NCBI GenBank assembly: GCA_021397835.1
Contig: JAJFZO010000566.1
Span: 3,224,001 to 3,288,000 of the forward strand
Source: Moringa oleifera
Taxonomy: Eukaryota > Streptophyta > Magnoliopsida > Brassicales > Moringaceae
Length of the DNA stretch: 64,000 bases
Direction: 5' to 3'
Part shown: one piece after another, positions 1-10,530 of the stretch
Layout of the letters: the number at the start of each line of letters is the position of its first letter
Position numbering within the stretch: the first letter of the stretch is position 1
Position numbers and translations under genes: made by a program
Notes under the pieces: model-generated
Told to the model about the DNA's origin: nothing
The model's database searches: none
What the model saw: only the letters and a program-made list of their open reading frames with translations

Positions 1-1292
1 ATAAAAATTTACATTTTATTAAGTGAAAACATTTATGTATAGTTTGTTTTTAGTGTTTGTGTTTTCTTGTTAGACGTCTTTACTCTTAACAAGATTTCAC
101 CAATAATGCATTTTCAAGAAGAAAAAGGCAAAATTCTTGATGTGGACCTCCTAAAAAGTATGCAAATTTCTGTCTATGAGCAAAATTTTCTCTTTCTTTC
201 TTTTCCTTTTTCTTTTCTCCCAAACATACAATAACTCCAAACATCGTTAATTCCACTACAACTCAAATTTCACCGGAAAAATCAAAAATTTTAAATTTCT
301 TGTAATTATTCATACATAAGAAGCAAATTTGTGAAATGAAGCTTAGGTTAGTGTCTTAATCAATCAAAATTGAATTTGGCACACTAACTTAGTTGCTTAG
401 TGAGTTTGATGCCTTTATGAGGAAGAGATCAGGGAGGGTCCAGCCCTGAAATTGAGTGAAAAAGGAAAAGCAAAGCCAATCCAAAATGACAAGAAATGTC
501 CATAAAGTGCAAAATTTCTAACACTAAGGTACCATTTTTTTTAAATTATTATATATACGCACAACACAAAGCTCATCTAACATAAAAAAATCATTAAAAA
601 AATTAAAAAAGATGGTTAGATTTCGTAAAATCTAATTGAATCAAAAAATGGGTATCTAGTAATTTTGAAAAAAATAATGATGACATTTTTTCTTTTAATT
701 TTTTAATTTTTAATTTTTAATTTTTAATTTTTATTGAATTATACATATTATTTACTATTATTTAACGAGGAATACGCATGATTGAGAATGCAGTTAAAAA
801 GGTTAAATTTTCAATATGATTAACCTATAAAATGTTTAATAAGTATTAATAAAATAAAAAATAAAGATTTCTAAAAGATTTAAAAATTTTTATTGAATTG
901 ATTTGTATTAAATTATTTAATAAAAAAATAAAAAATATAATTTATTATATTAATGTAAACAAACATAAATAATTTTTGTAATAATTTAAATTATTAAATT
1001 ATCATATATTATTATTGTTTTTAAAAATTAATATAATTCAAATTAATAAAAGATTTTTGTAGTTTTAATTTAATACCATATTAGCTTACTAAGAAGTAGG
1101 AAAGACAGAGTGGCCTAATCTATCTCTTATGAAAGCGAGAAATCACATGCGTCAAAGAAAGGCACCTCCAAACCAAAATCTAAATGACCAAAAATGCCCT
1201 TGGCATCCTCAATTGCTAACAATTTTATCTTTTTAAAAAGGCATTAAATTAAATTAAAAAAATAAAAACAAAAATAAAAATTTGACCGAGTC
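1..1292. other. AT-rich intergenic DNA, no gene seen
   Basis: No open frame of note and no recognisable domain on either strand. A low-complexity run of TTTTTAA-like units lies at about 690-735. The stretch 1080-1230 is less AT-rich but carries no coding signal that I can recognise. Confidence 0.6.
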
Positions 1293-1758
1293 ATGAAGAA
1301 GAATAGCATGGCAGCCCCTTTTCGCCCGGATATTTCGTTCATTTCAAGGCAGATGAAATTTCCACGTTGTCTTTTATACAGCAAATTCAGGGATTCTTGG
1401 ATCTTCTTCTGGTCAGGTCACCATGCACAGAAGCTTCTCCGGTTAACTGGGTTTACTGATCCTGCTTTCACTGAACCAGACGGCAGCCATTAACAGGTAC
1501 TAGGAGTTCGGGTTCTACCCGTTTCACCTAACTAAGCAAAACCCATGAAAGATTGAAGAAAGAATGTTTTCAGTAAGTTCATTAAGCAGAGATCATATAG
1601 AAGATGGTGAAACAGATTTGAATTGAAATGAATTTGACCATGCAAGCTTGTTCTTACAGTGAACGACTGTTTGAACTGAAAGAAAATCATCTACCCATTG
1701 AAAGAAAATTAACTGGAAAGCTAAATTCATGAAGCAATTATACAAAACAGGAAACCCA
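1293..1758. other. 3' flank of the zinc-finger gene
   Basis: Base composition is more balanced here than further left. This stretch is downstream of the minus-strand zinc-finger gene and probably contains its 3' UTR. A 66-codon plus-strand frame at 1293-1493 shows no domain, and I regard it as chance. Confidence 0.45.
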
Positions 1759-2718
1759 TTAAGCATCTGAGACCACACTGAAGTCGTCGTCATCGAGTGG
1801 AGCAGGCAAGTTTAGATCTATGAATTTGCTCTTGAACTCGACGAAATCAAAATCCGTTGCAGTTGATGATGAAGAACCCAGTAGGTGAGATCTCTTGTGT
1901 CCGCCGAGTGCTTGCCCAGATGCAAACACTCTGCAACAAAATGGGCACTCGAAGATTTTCTTGGCAGTCGTAACTTTCCCGGCTCCTAAACAAATCCTCT
2001 TGTGCCCACCCAATGCGTGAGGAGATCGAAACACTACGTTGCATTTTCCGCACTGGTATTTCCGGCGAGTCCTGTTGGGTTTGATCTCCTCTGGTTCTTC
2101 TAGTATCTCGACTTGCTTTTCTTCTTCTTTCTCTGCTCGTTCTTGATCTTGCCTCTCCTCGTTTCTTTCCTTCCATGCATTTCTTGAAAGCATCATCAGG
2201 CACACAGCAACGTCTTCTTCGGGAGAAGTATCAGAGACTGAACTCGCCGGTTCCGGCTCCGCCGGCAACTCAACCCAACTAGGACTCTTCAACTTTTGCT
2301 TCTTGGCTTCCAAATTCTCATTCTGGTTCTTCAAGACACCTGGTTTCCGATTCCTCTTAGATCGTCTCCGAGTTGGGTTCCTTGACTCAGTCTCGCTCCC
2401 TCTGTCCTGAACAACAGACCCAGAATCCACCACAAAGGCGAACTCAGGATCTGCAAGCCTGAAACTCTTCTTGGGATTCTCTCTCAATCCATAAACCAGA
2501 GATTTCTCTTCCACATCTCTGCTAACACTCTTATCCTCCAGCTCTTCCTCTTCACCCGACGAAGAAGACGAAGAGGAAGCCGAATCAGTACGGTCGCCAA
2601 GTGTTACCGGAGTCTTCGGCGGCAGAGGAAACGTGGCCAAGTGAGCCTTCATGTGACCACCCAGAGCTCTGCCATTGATGAAAGTTCTCGTGCAGAGCTT
2701 GCATTGATGCCTCTCCAT
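1759..2718 (-). CDS. C2H2 zinc-finger repressor, ZAT4/ZAT9-like (C1-3i type)
   Basis: Intronless gene for a 319-residue nuclear transcription factor, probably a repressor in stress or development. Three QALGGH-type fingers are visible: residues 6-26 (RALGGH), 223-243 (HALGGH) and 258-278 (QALGGH). The N-terminal finger is separated from the closely spaced pair by a long acidic/Ser-rich linker, the layout of ZAT1/4/9 proteins. A basic RRRSKRNRKP stretch at 117-126 is a likely nuclear signal. Residues 168-178 (EDVAVCLMMLS) match the L-box seen in this family. DLNLPAP at 301-307 is an EAR motif, known to recruit TOPLESS-type co-repressors. Odd: the middle finger ends H-x3-C (HKRIC) instead of H-x3-H. 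The ATG at 2718 is the first in frame and opens directly onto finger 1. The upstream leader contains a long GA/CT repeat. The family is certain; the exact orthologue is not. Confidence 0.93.
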   Translation of the reverse strand: MERHQCKLCTRTFINGRALGGHMKAHLATFPLPPKTPVTLGDRTDSASSSSSSSGEEEELEDKSVSRDVEEKSLVYGLRENPKKSFRLADPEFAFVVDSGSVVQDRGSETESRNPTRRRSKRNRKPGVLKNQNENLEAKKQKLKSPSWVELPAEPEPASSVSDTSPEEDVAVCLMMLSRNAWKERNEERQDQERAEKEEEKQVEILEEPEEIKPNRTRRKYQCGKCNVVFRSPHALGGHKRICLGAGKVTTAKKIFECPFCCRVFASGQALGGHKRSHLLGSSSSTATDFDFVEFKSKFIDLNLPAPLDDDDFSVVSDA

Positions 2719-2751
2719 GGAAACAGAGCAAGCAGAGCAGAGACCAAAGCT

Positions 2752-2758
<7 letters not shown>

Positions 2759-2800
<42 letters not shown>
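2759..2800. repeat. (TC)21 microsatellite in the zinc-finger gene leader
   Basis: An uninterrupted dinucleotide run about 40 bp upstream of the zinc-finger ATG. On the gene's strand it reads (GA)21, so it probably lies in the 5' UTR or core promoter, where GA runs can bind BPC/GAGA-binding proteins. Likely to vary in length between individuals. Confidence 0.9.
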
Positions 2801-2805
<5 letters not shown>

Positions 2806-5279
2806 GGATGAGAGATTGGGAACTTAAAAGGAGTAGGTGACAAGCATTCCTCCACCAAAAGACACAACCCAAAAGTAAAAATCGATATATTTTTTATATT
2901 TTACAAAAATTAAAAAAAATAATAAATTTATCATTTTTGTTAAATAAAAAATTAAAAAAATTGTGTGATCATAAATGGAGAAAGAGTGACAAGTGACATG
3001 CAAACTCTTTCCCATTTGGGTAACAAGCTTTTCCTTTTACCACTTATTAAAATCCATAAATTGCCATTTTAGGTGATTTTATTCCAACTTTTTTTAATTA
3101 ATTCAATTTTTATTTTTTTTTACCAAAGCAGAAAATACTCAATATGCATTGCCAACACCTCCATAGTATTTTTAAAATTTCAAAACGATTTTTCTTTTTT
3201 AAAATTATTTTTACATTAAAATATTATATTAATAAAAAAATTAAATAAATATAATAATAAAAGTTTTTAATTTAAACTTTAAAGTATCAATTAAAATAAA
3301 TATTTTAATTAAATTTAATATAAAAAATTATCAAAATTTTAAAAATTAAATATATTCAAATCAGAGATGTTATCCAATAAATTTTGATTTAAAATTTTTC
3401 ATAAAAAATTTAAAATTTTTTGAATTTTAAAAATATTTTTAATTTGACACTTATAATTTTGAAAAAAGTTTTTAAAATCAAAATTATTTAAATATAAAAA
3501 AAATCAAAATAAAATATAAATATATTTAAATGACTTGTAAAATATTCAATAATAAAAATATTATCATTATTTATTTTTTTATATTTTGCTTCACGCAAAA
3601 ACTATTCTATTAGCCAATTTATAAAATTTTTACTCTTTTCATGTTTGTAAATGCATTTTCTAAAATTAGAAAACATTATTTTATAGAATTGTCTGCAATA
3701 AAAAATATCTGTAATTTGGAATTCAAACAAACGTTATTATTATTATGGAACTAAACATATATTATCACATTTGTAGTTTATCTAATTATATTTTTATGGT
3801 AATAAAAACATTATTTAAAATCATAAAGTATATTTTCTCTCTATAAATATATTCAGAATTTTAAAAATAAATAAATAAATAAATTTTATTTGATCAATTT
3901 AAATAAAAATATCAATATAAAAACTATGAAATTCAAACATCATTTTTCTTTCTAGCTCAACATGTTTTTTTCTTTTAATTTTAATTTTTCTTGTTTGGTA
4001 GAGAATTAAGGTTACCATGTTTTTTTGGTCATGCATTTAGTGCAAAGTGTAATTTCACGGGTGAACAAGGAGCTACCGTTTTAATAGCACGTCCTTTGAA
4101 TCTTTAATTTTATAGTTCATATTTTTCAATTAAATAATTATATTACTATTTATTATCTATATTTTATTAGATTACTTCCCCATGACTCCTTAGGAAAGAT
4201 TTGCTGGAATACATGTAAATTAATACATATCTTCATATGTATATAATTAAAGAAAAAAATATTAATTTAAATTTACATTGAATTAAGTTAAAACATATAT
4301 GTTTATAATTATAATATTAATATAAAAATAAAAAATCAATCAGTAATTTTATTAAATTCACATGTAACATAATATTTTTTTCAAAAATTTAATACAACTT
4401 AAAATAATGAAATTTATAATTTATAATTGAAAAATTAAAATTTATTCCTCAAAGCCAAATATCATGCTGGGTTAAGTTGTTGCAACTAAGTAGTAAGCCA
4501 CCCCTAATAAAATCATTAGTGAAAATGCATTTATTAATTTAATTTATTTTTTAAATGGTATAAGATTCATACAACCTGGAGTACTATTTTTTTAAAAGAT
4601 TTCAAAATATTTATATTAAAAACAAAAATTTTTAAATAAATTTATTATTCATATTTTGTTACCCCAAAAAATAATAATTTTCAGAATTTTAAAAATAAAA
4701 TATAATGATGATTAATACATATATTTTTAAAATCATTTATTTTTTATATTTGTTTTTAAAAATGATAATATTTTAATAAATTAATTAATTTTATTTAAAA
4801 AATAAAATTAAAATAAATTAAATTATAATAACGATGAAGATAATAATAATAATAACTTAAATAAACAAATCATTTGAGATTCTATTGATAACTTTGTGCG
4901 GGTATTCTTCTGCGCCAACTGTATCACAGTAAACAGCAGAGCAGCACGCCGGTCGGTGCTTTTCGTGGATGACCTTTATGCACGCTCCAAGTTTAGCGCG
5001 TGATTGAAAACGCGTTAAGGAGGCTAGGCGGTCTGTCATGGCCAACATTGTATGGATTAGCATAAATCTAAAATGGTACATCATTTTTTTCTTGAAAAGT
5101 TATATGCAAGGTATCTCCATTTTTAACATAATATATACGGTTACATATATACATATAATATATATATATATGTGGTTTGAAATTTTTTTAATGATGATAT
5201 TATTTTAAGTTGATGACTTATGTATAAAAATATTATTTATTTTTAAAATAAATTTTTTATTAACCTTTTTTAAAATTTT
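2801..5279. other. Zinc-finger gene upstream region and AT-rich intergenic DNA
   Basis: Nothing coding is seen. The first few hundred bases should hold the minus-strand zinc-finger gene promoter. The stretch at about 3330-3570 resembles, in inverted orientation, the dispersed AT-rich family described near 45 kb. A small GC-balanced island at 4870-5090 is listed separately. Confidence 0.5.
4870..5090. other. GC-balanced island of unknown nature
   Basis: About 220 bp of clearly higher GC with several CG dinucleotides, set sharply within very AT-rich DNA. A 75-codon minus-strand frame (4857-5084) spans it. Its translation is Cys- and His-containing but I recognise no domain. It could be an eroded gene fragment, an insertion of organellar or other origin, or a non-coding transcript. 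I cannot decide between these. Confidence 0.3.
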
Positions 5280-6692
5280 AAAATAATAATTCTAAACATG
5301 CAGATATATCATAAAATTCAAGATTTAATTCATCGTACTTTAGATATAGTCTGACTCCTTAGATATTGTTATGAGTATCAATTTGATAATGTCAAATTTT
5401 AGATGTCTACTGTATTATAATGGATTTACTAACTCGAAGGGATAAGATTTTATATGTGATCACATCTGCAAATTATCATCATGGCTTTTAGACGTGGTCC
5501 TTATACATTATCATGAACATTAATTTGATAACGTTAGATTTTGTTTTATTTTAATCTTACTTTAATTTTGAGACACGTGAAGATCTTGTCATTCTCAAAT
5601 ATGTCTTTATAATGAAATATTACTGTATTATATTGCATATATTAAAGTAAATGGTTAAAATCTTATATGTGATCACACCTATAAATTATAATTTCATTTT
5701 ATGAGAAAATTGTTTGATCCTACTTATGTATAGATTTTATCGATTATTGAAAATAAAATTTATTTTAAAGTTTTTTTTGGCTTTTAAAATTTATTGTAAA
5801 TAATTTTTAATATGGAGATATATTATCATGGCTTTCAAGATTTAATTTATCATACTTTACACGTGGTCCTCAAAATAGATACGATCATAAATATCAATTT
5901 GATAATGTCAGATTTGATTTATTTTATAATCTCACTTAAATTTTGAGGCATGTGCAGATATCATCTGTCTCAAATATATTTTTTATGAAACATTTTACTA
6001 TATTGCTACGAGTGTAAAAAAGATAAGATTTTATATGTGATCATATCTATAATTTTTTTTTTTGATAATTCACAACTATTATATGGTTATAAATTTATTT
6101 GATGATGATATTATTTTGATCTAACTTATGTGTAGATATTATTAATTTTCAAAAATAAATTTTATATTAAAGATTTTTATGATTTTAAAATTATTCATAC
6201 ATAATTATTCTGAACGTGCAGATGTATCATCATAACTTTCAAAATTTAGTTCATCATACTTCAAACGTGGTCCTTAGTACAAACATCATAATGAATATCA
6301 AGTTGATAATTTCAGATTTTTTTTATTATAATATCGTCTTAATCTAAAGGCACATTCATATATTGTCTATTTCAAATATGTTTTTATAATGATATTATAT
6401 TGTGTTTGCTAATGTAAATAAATAAGATTTTACATATGATCTCTTCTATAAATTTTGTTTGATGGCAATATTATTTTAAATTGAGTTTTGCATTGATATT
6501 ATTTGAAAATGTCTCTATATTTAAATTCTTTATATTTTTAAAATTATTTACAAATGATTATAAATTTTTAAAATATATTATTAATATTTTTAAATTTTAA
6601 TTTATCACATTAAAATATCTGATTTTATTTTACTAATATTTTACACTAATTTTCAAATCTATGCAAATCGTATCATTTCCAAGATACTATTA
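5280..6692. repeat. Degenerate tandem array of ~400-bp units
   Basis: Landmark phrases recur in the same order about every 400 bp: a GCAGATATATCAT-like phrase, then AATTTGATAATGTCAGATTT, then TAAGATTTTATATGTGATCA. Phrase 1 is near 5300, 5812 and 6214; phrase 2 near 5379, 5521, 5903 and 6300; phrase 3 near 5440, 5653, 6021 and 6421. Copies are heavily diverged and some are partial. Further copies lie beyond the inserted MITE, at about 8100-8400 and 8560-8960. No coding potential is seen. Confidence 0.6.
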
Positions 6693-7499
6693 CAGCATGT
6701 TTGGTTGGTAGGAATACCAATTCTTTTCCTACTTTATTCCGTATGGAATTGCTTTTCCAATGTTTGGTTCATTTTTATCACAGAATTGTAATTCCTTAAG
6801 GAATTTCTATTCCTTGAAAACCCGGAATAGCTATTCCGAAGTAAACCCTCGGAATTGCTATTCCATAAAAACAAGGAATTACTATATTTTTTTATTTTCA
6901 ATATACCCTTGATAAAATTTTTAAATTACAATATATATATATAATAACTTTATTTTTTAAAAATAATTTACTAAAAAATAAAAAAATATTATTATTATCA
7001 AAATATTAATTACTATTAATATTAATTTTATAATATTAATATTTAAAAATAAAAAATAATTATTAACATATCATTTAGTTAATATTATTTTTATAATAAT
7101 AACATCTTTTTTATTTTTTAAATAATTTATCAAAAAAGAAAAAAATATTACTTTTATTAAAACATTAATTAATTTTAATTTTAATTTTAATTTTATAATA
7201 TTAATATTTAAAAATAAAAATAATTATTAATATATTATTTAGTTAATATTATTTTAATAAAAATTAATTAAATTATAATTAATTTAGTTGAAGGGTATAC
7301 TAGTCTTTTAAACTTACTTCAATTACTTTCCTAACTTATTTTTTGATGAACCAAACATATGAAAACGAATTCATACTCTATTCAATTCTAATAAACCAAA
7401 CATAATAATGCTTATTCTTTTCTATTCCTTCTCTTTTCTATTCCCAAAGAATACCTTTTCTATTCATTCTCTATTTTATTCCATGAACCAAACATGCCA
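6693..7499. mobile_element. PIF/Harbinger-like MITE with TTA target duplication
   Basis: About 807 bp bounded by terminal inverted repeats: left CAGCATGTTTGGTT, right end (reverse complement) TGGCATGTTTGGTT. It is flanked on both sides by TTA (6690-6692 and 7500-7502), the usual PIF/Harbinger target. The subterminal regions are full of GGAAT/ATTCC motifs. The AT-rich centre contains an internal duplication with a period near 160 bp. No transposase is present, so it is non-autonomous. It interrupts the 400-bp repeat array. Confidence 0.7.
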
Positions 7500-7502
7500 T
7501 TA

Positions 7503-10120
7503 GTGTGTGGGGATAAGATTTAACATGTGACTGCAAGTATAAGTTTCCTTAGATGATAGATATTGTTTTGAATTGAGTCACATGCATAAAATTGACAACA
7601 TTAGGGTACTTACCTATATAGCAGAACTCATATCCTATTACAATACAAATATTCGAATTATTGAACTCATATTAAAATATTAATTTTATTATCAAAATTC
7701 ACCTCAAATTTGATTATTAATACTCATATAATATCTGAATTCAGTTTAAATTATTTTTAATATTTATATATATAATTATATTTCATGAATTTTAATTGGA
7801 TAATAAGTATGAATGCATTTTGGTAATGAAAATAGGTATCATTTTTTAAATCAATTTATTAATTAAATATTAAAATAAATTAAAAATATTAATAAAAATA
7901 AAAAATAGATATGAAATTAATAAAACAAAAAAATCTAAGTTGATCAAATCTAAATTAATAAAACTAAAACCAAACATTAAAAGTATTTTCATAAGTTGGA
8001 TACATGCGAAAAACCTCATCCACTATAATTTATGCACGGGTAAATAGTGTCAATTTTGAAAATAATCTCTTTATTAAAATTTTTTATAGTTTTAAAATTA
8101 TTTACGATTGACTTTAAAGCTATAAATATATCATCATGACTTTTAAAGTTTAATTTATCTTATCGCAAATTTGATCCTATAATTCGACAATATTATATTA
8201 TATTATATTTCTATTTTGCTTTGATTTTAAAATACTGTTAAATATTTATAATATGCATCTATAATGAAATTGTTATTATTTTATTATAGTGCAATTATTA
8301 ATGTTTGAAGGTAATATTTTATGTGTGATTGCTCTTATAAATTTTGTTTAATAATAATATTGTCTTCAATCAAGTCATGCGCATTATTATTTTATTTATA
8401 AATAATTTTAAATATAAAAATATCTTATCACAATTTTTAAATTCTAATTTGTCACATATTAATTATGATGACGTTATTATAAATATTGAGTTAGGTAAAA
8501 TATCATTATAAATAAAATATTTATTATTTCTTTTAACATTTAGTAATATGTGGAGAAAAAACATTATATGTGACTGTTTCTTGAACTTAAGTCTCACAAT
8601 AGATACGAACTTGGTGTTATCACATTTCGTTTGATATTGATGTTATTTTTATATTAAAAAAATTAAATAATTTTTATTTTTATCATAATTTTTTTAATAA
8701 ATCCTTTACGTAATTACACGTATATAAAAAATCAAATTTTATATGCAATCGTATCTTTAAATTGAAACTCTATGATGAAGGGTAATTTAGTGATGTCAAA
8801 TTTTTATTTTAAGAGTGCTATGATACTAATGTTGAGATAAATGTATATTTTCTCCGTTTTTAAATGTGTCTATATGACAAAATTGTTTTGTAAGGTGTTT
8901 ATAAATATGTGAAGAATTAAGATCTTACATGTCACAATCATTTTAAATTTAAACTTTGTAAAAATATTAGTTTATTTATATTATATTTTGTTCTATAAAG
9001 ATGTGTTGCATTAAGCTCAAGTTACGTAGATAACATTATTTATGATATTAAAATATAAAGTTAATTACATGAAAAACATCTATATTTTATTTATTATCTC
9101 AAATTAAGGATTACAAAAAATATATATATATATATTTAAAATTTATTTTTTTATTAAATTCTCGATATGAGATTTTTGTTTGTAATTTTATTAATATTAA
9201 TAATTTTATGTGTATATGTTTTTTATTTGTGTAATTATCATAATATCCTTTTAAAATACTATCAAAATAAATAAAATATTTTTTATTTTTATTTTTCTAA
9301 ATATCGATATTTTACATATTTTTATTAAATTTTATGTAAAAAATAATATTTTATGATTTTGATAATATTTTAAAAAGACATTGAGATAATTATAAAAATA
9401 AAAATCACATTCACATTATATTCGTGCATAAAATCATTAATATTAATAAAAGTTATATACGAAAATCTTACATTAAAAATTTAATAAAAAATTTAAGTTT
9501 TAAGTAATATAATTTTTTTTAGATCCTGATTTGAGATGGTAATTAAAATACATATTCACTTGATGTAGTTAATCCTAAAATATATTTATAAACACTTATA
9601 AATTTTTTAATATATTAATTAATAAAATATTTATTTTATGATATTAAATATGACAAAATATATAAAAAATTTACTTCAAATTCAGTTTTAATTTGAATCC
9701 TATTTTACCAATTAACTTAATTTACATTAGATAAAATTGAACTTGGTTATGAAGATTTTATATGGTTATTCAAGAATAACAACAAAAACCAAGTAAAAAA
9801 AAGACAGAGAAAGAGATAAATCGTTTTATTTTTTATTTTATTTGAAAGAATATTTTTTTATTATTCTAAAATTATCTATAAAAAATGTAAAGAATTTTAA
9901 AAGCGGATTCTGGGTTACTCCTCATCAAAAATTTGAATATAAATTGAGTCAATTAATATAATAAATTTTTAAATAAGAAAATCAGTAAAAATTATTTGTT
10001 ACACTAAATTTATAAGATATTACTATATATATTCTTTTTGGTATTTTTAATTCAATAAATAATAATCATAAATCAAAAAACTTATTTTGTACTTTTTTAA
10101 AGAAAAAGAAAAGTTGGGAA
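7503..10120. other. AT-rich intergenic DNA with stray copies of the 400-bp repeat
   Basis: No gene seen. Recognisable fragments of the degenerate array occur near 7511-7560, 8100-8400 and 8560-8960. The remainder is extremely AT-rich with no structure that I can name. Confidence 0.5.
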
Positions 10121-10530
10121 ACCAAGGAGAAGACTTTAACAGAATTAACGGCGTTATTGGTGGAGGAGACGGAGTCATAGTGATTTGCGGTGGGCAGGAA
10201 ATTTAGAAGTAGCCGACGTTTTGTCGGTTAGGGAGGGAAGATTTGCATTTATGCTAATACTGGGCGTGCTGGCAATATACGGTCGTCCTCTTGATTTGCC
10301 TTTAGACACGCGTCTCGGCGCATGTGGGCTTTTTGGTCTTTTCAGACACAACGTGGAAGATACCACCTCCACTGATCTGCATGCAAGTACCCCATTGTCT
10401 TTCGTACACCACCCTCGTATCTGTACACGTGGCGATTCCGCAAGCTTTCGTTCTTGCCTAGAAGATGGAAAAGCTCTCTCTCCCTGGTCAACGCTTGTTT
10501 TTCTCAAAATTGAGAAATTGTGAAACATAT
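10121..10530. promoter_or_regulatory. Orphan GC-balanced island with DRE pair and G-box
   Basis: A 400-bp island of much higher GC than its surroundings. It holds two DRE/CRT cores in inverted orientation (AGCCGAC at 10211-10217 and GTCGGT at 10223-10228) and a G-box/ABRE (CACGTG at 10426-10431). Both strands are open for about 340 bp (10185-10523 plus, 10175-10528 minus), but neither frame starts convincingly nor resembles a known protein. It may be an orphan promoter, a non-coding RNA locus, or a gene remnant. The regulatory reading is inferred from motifs only. Confidence 0.3.
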
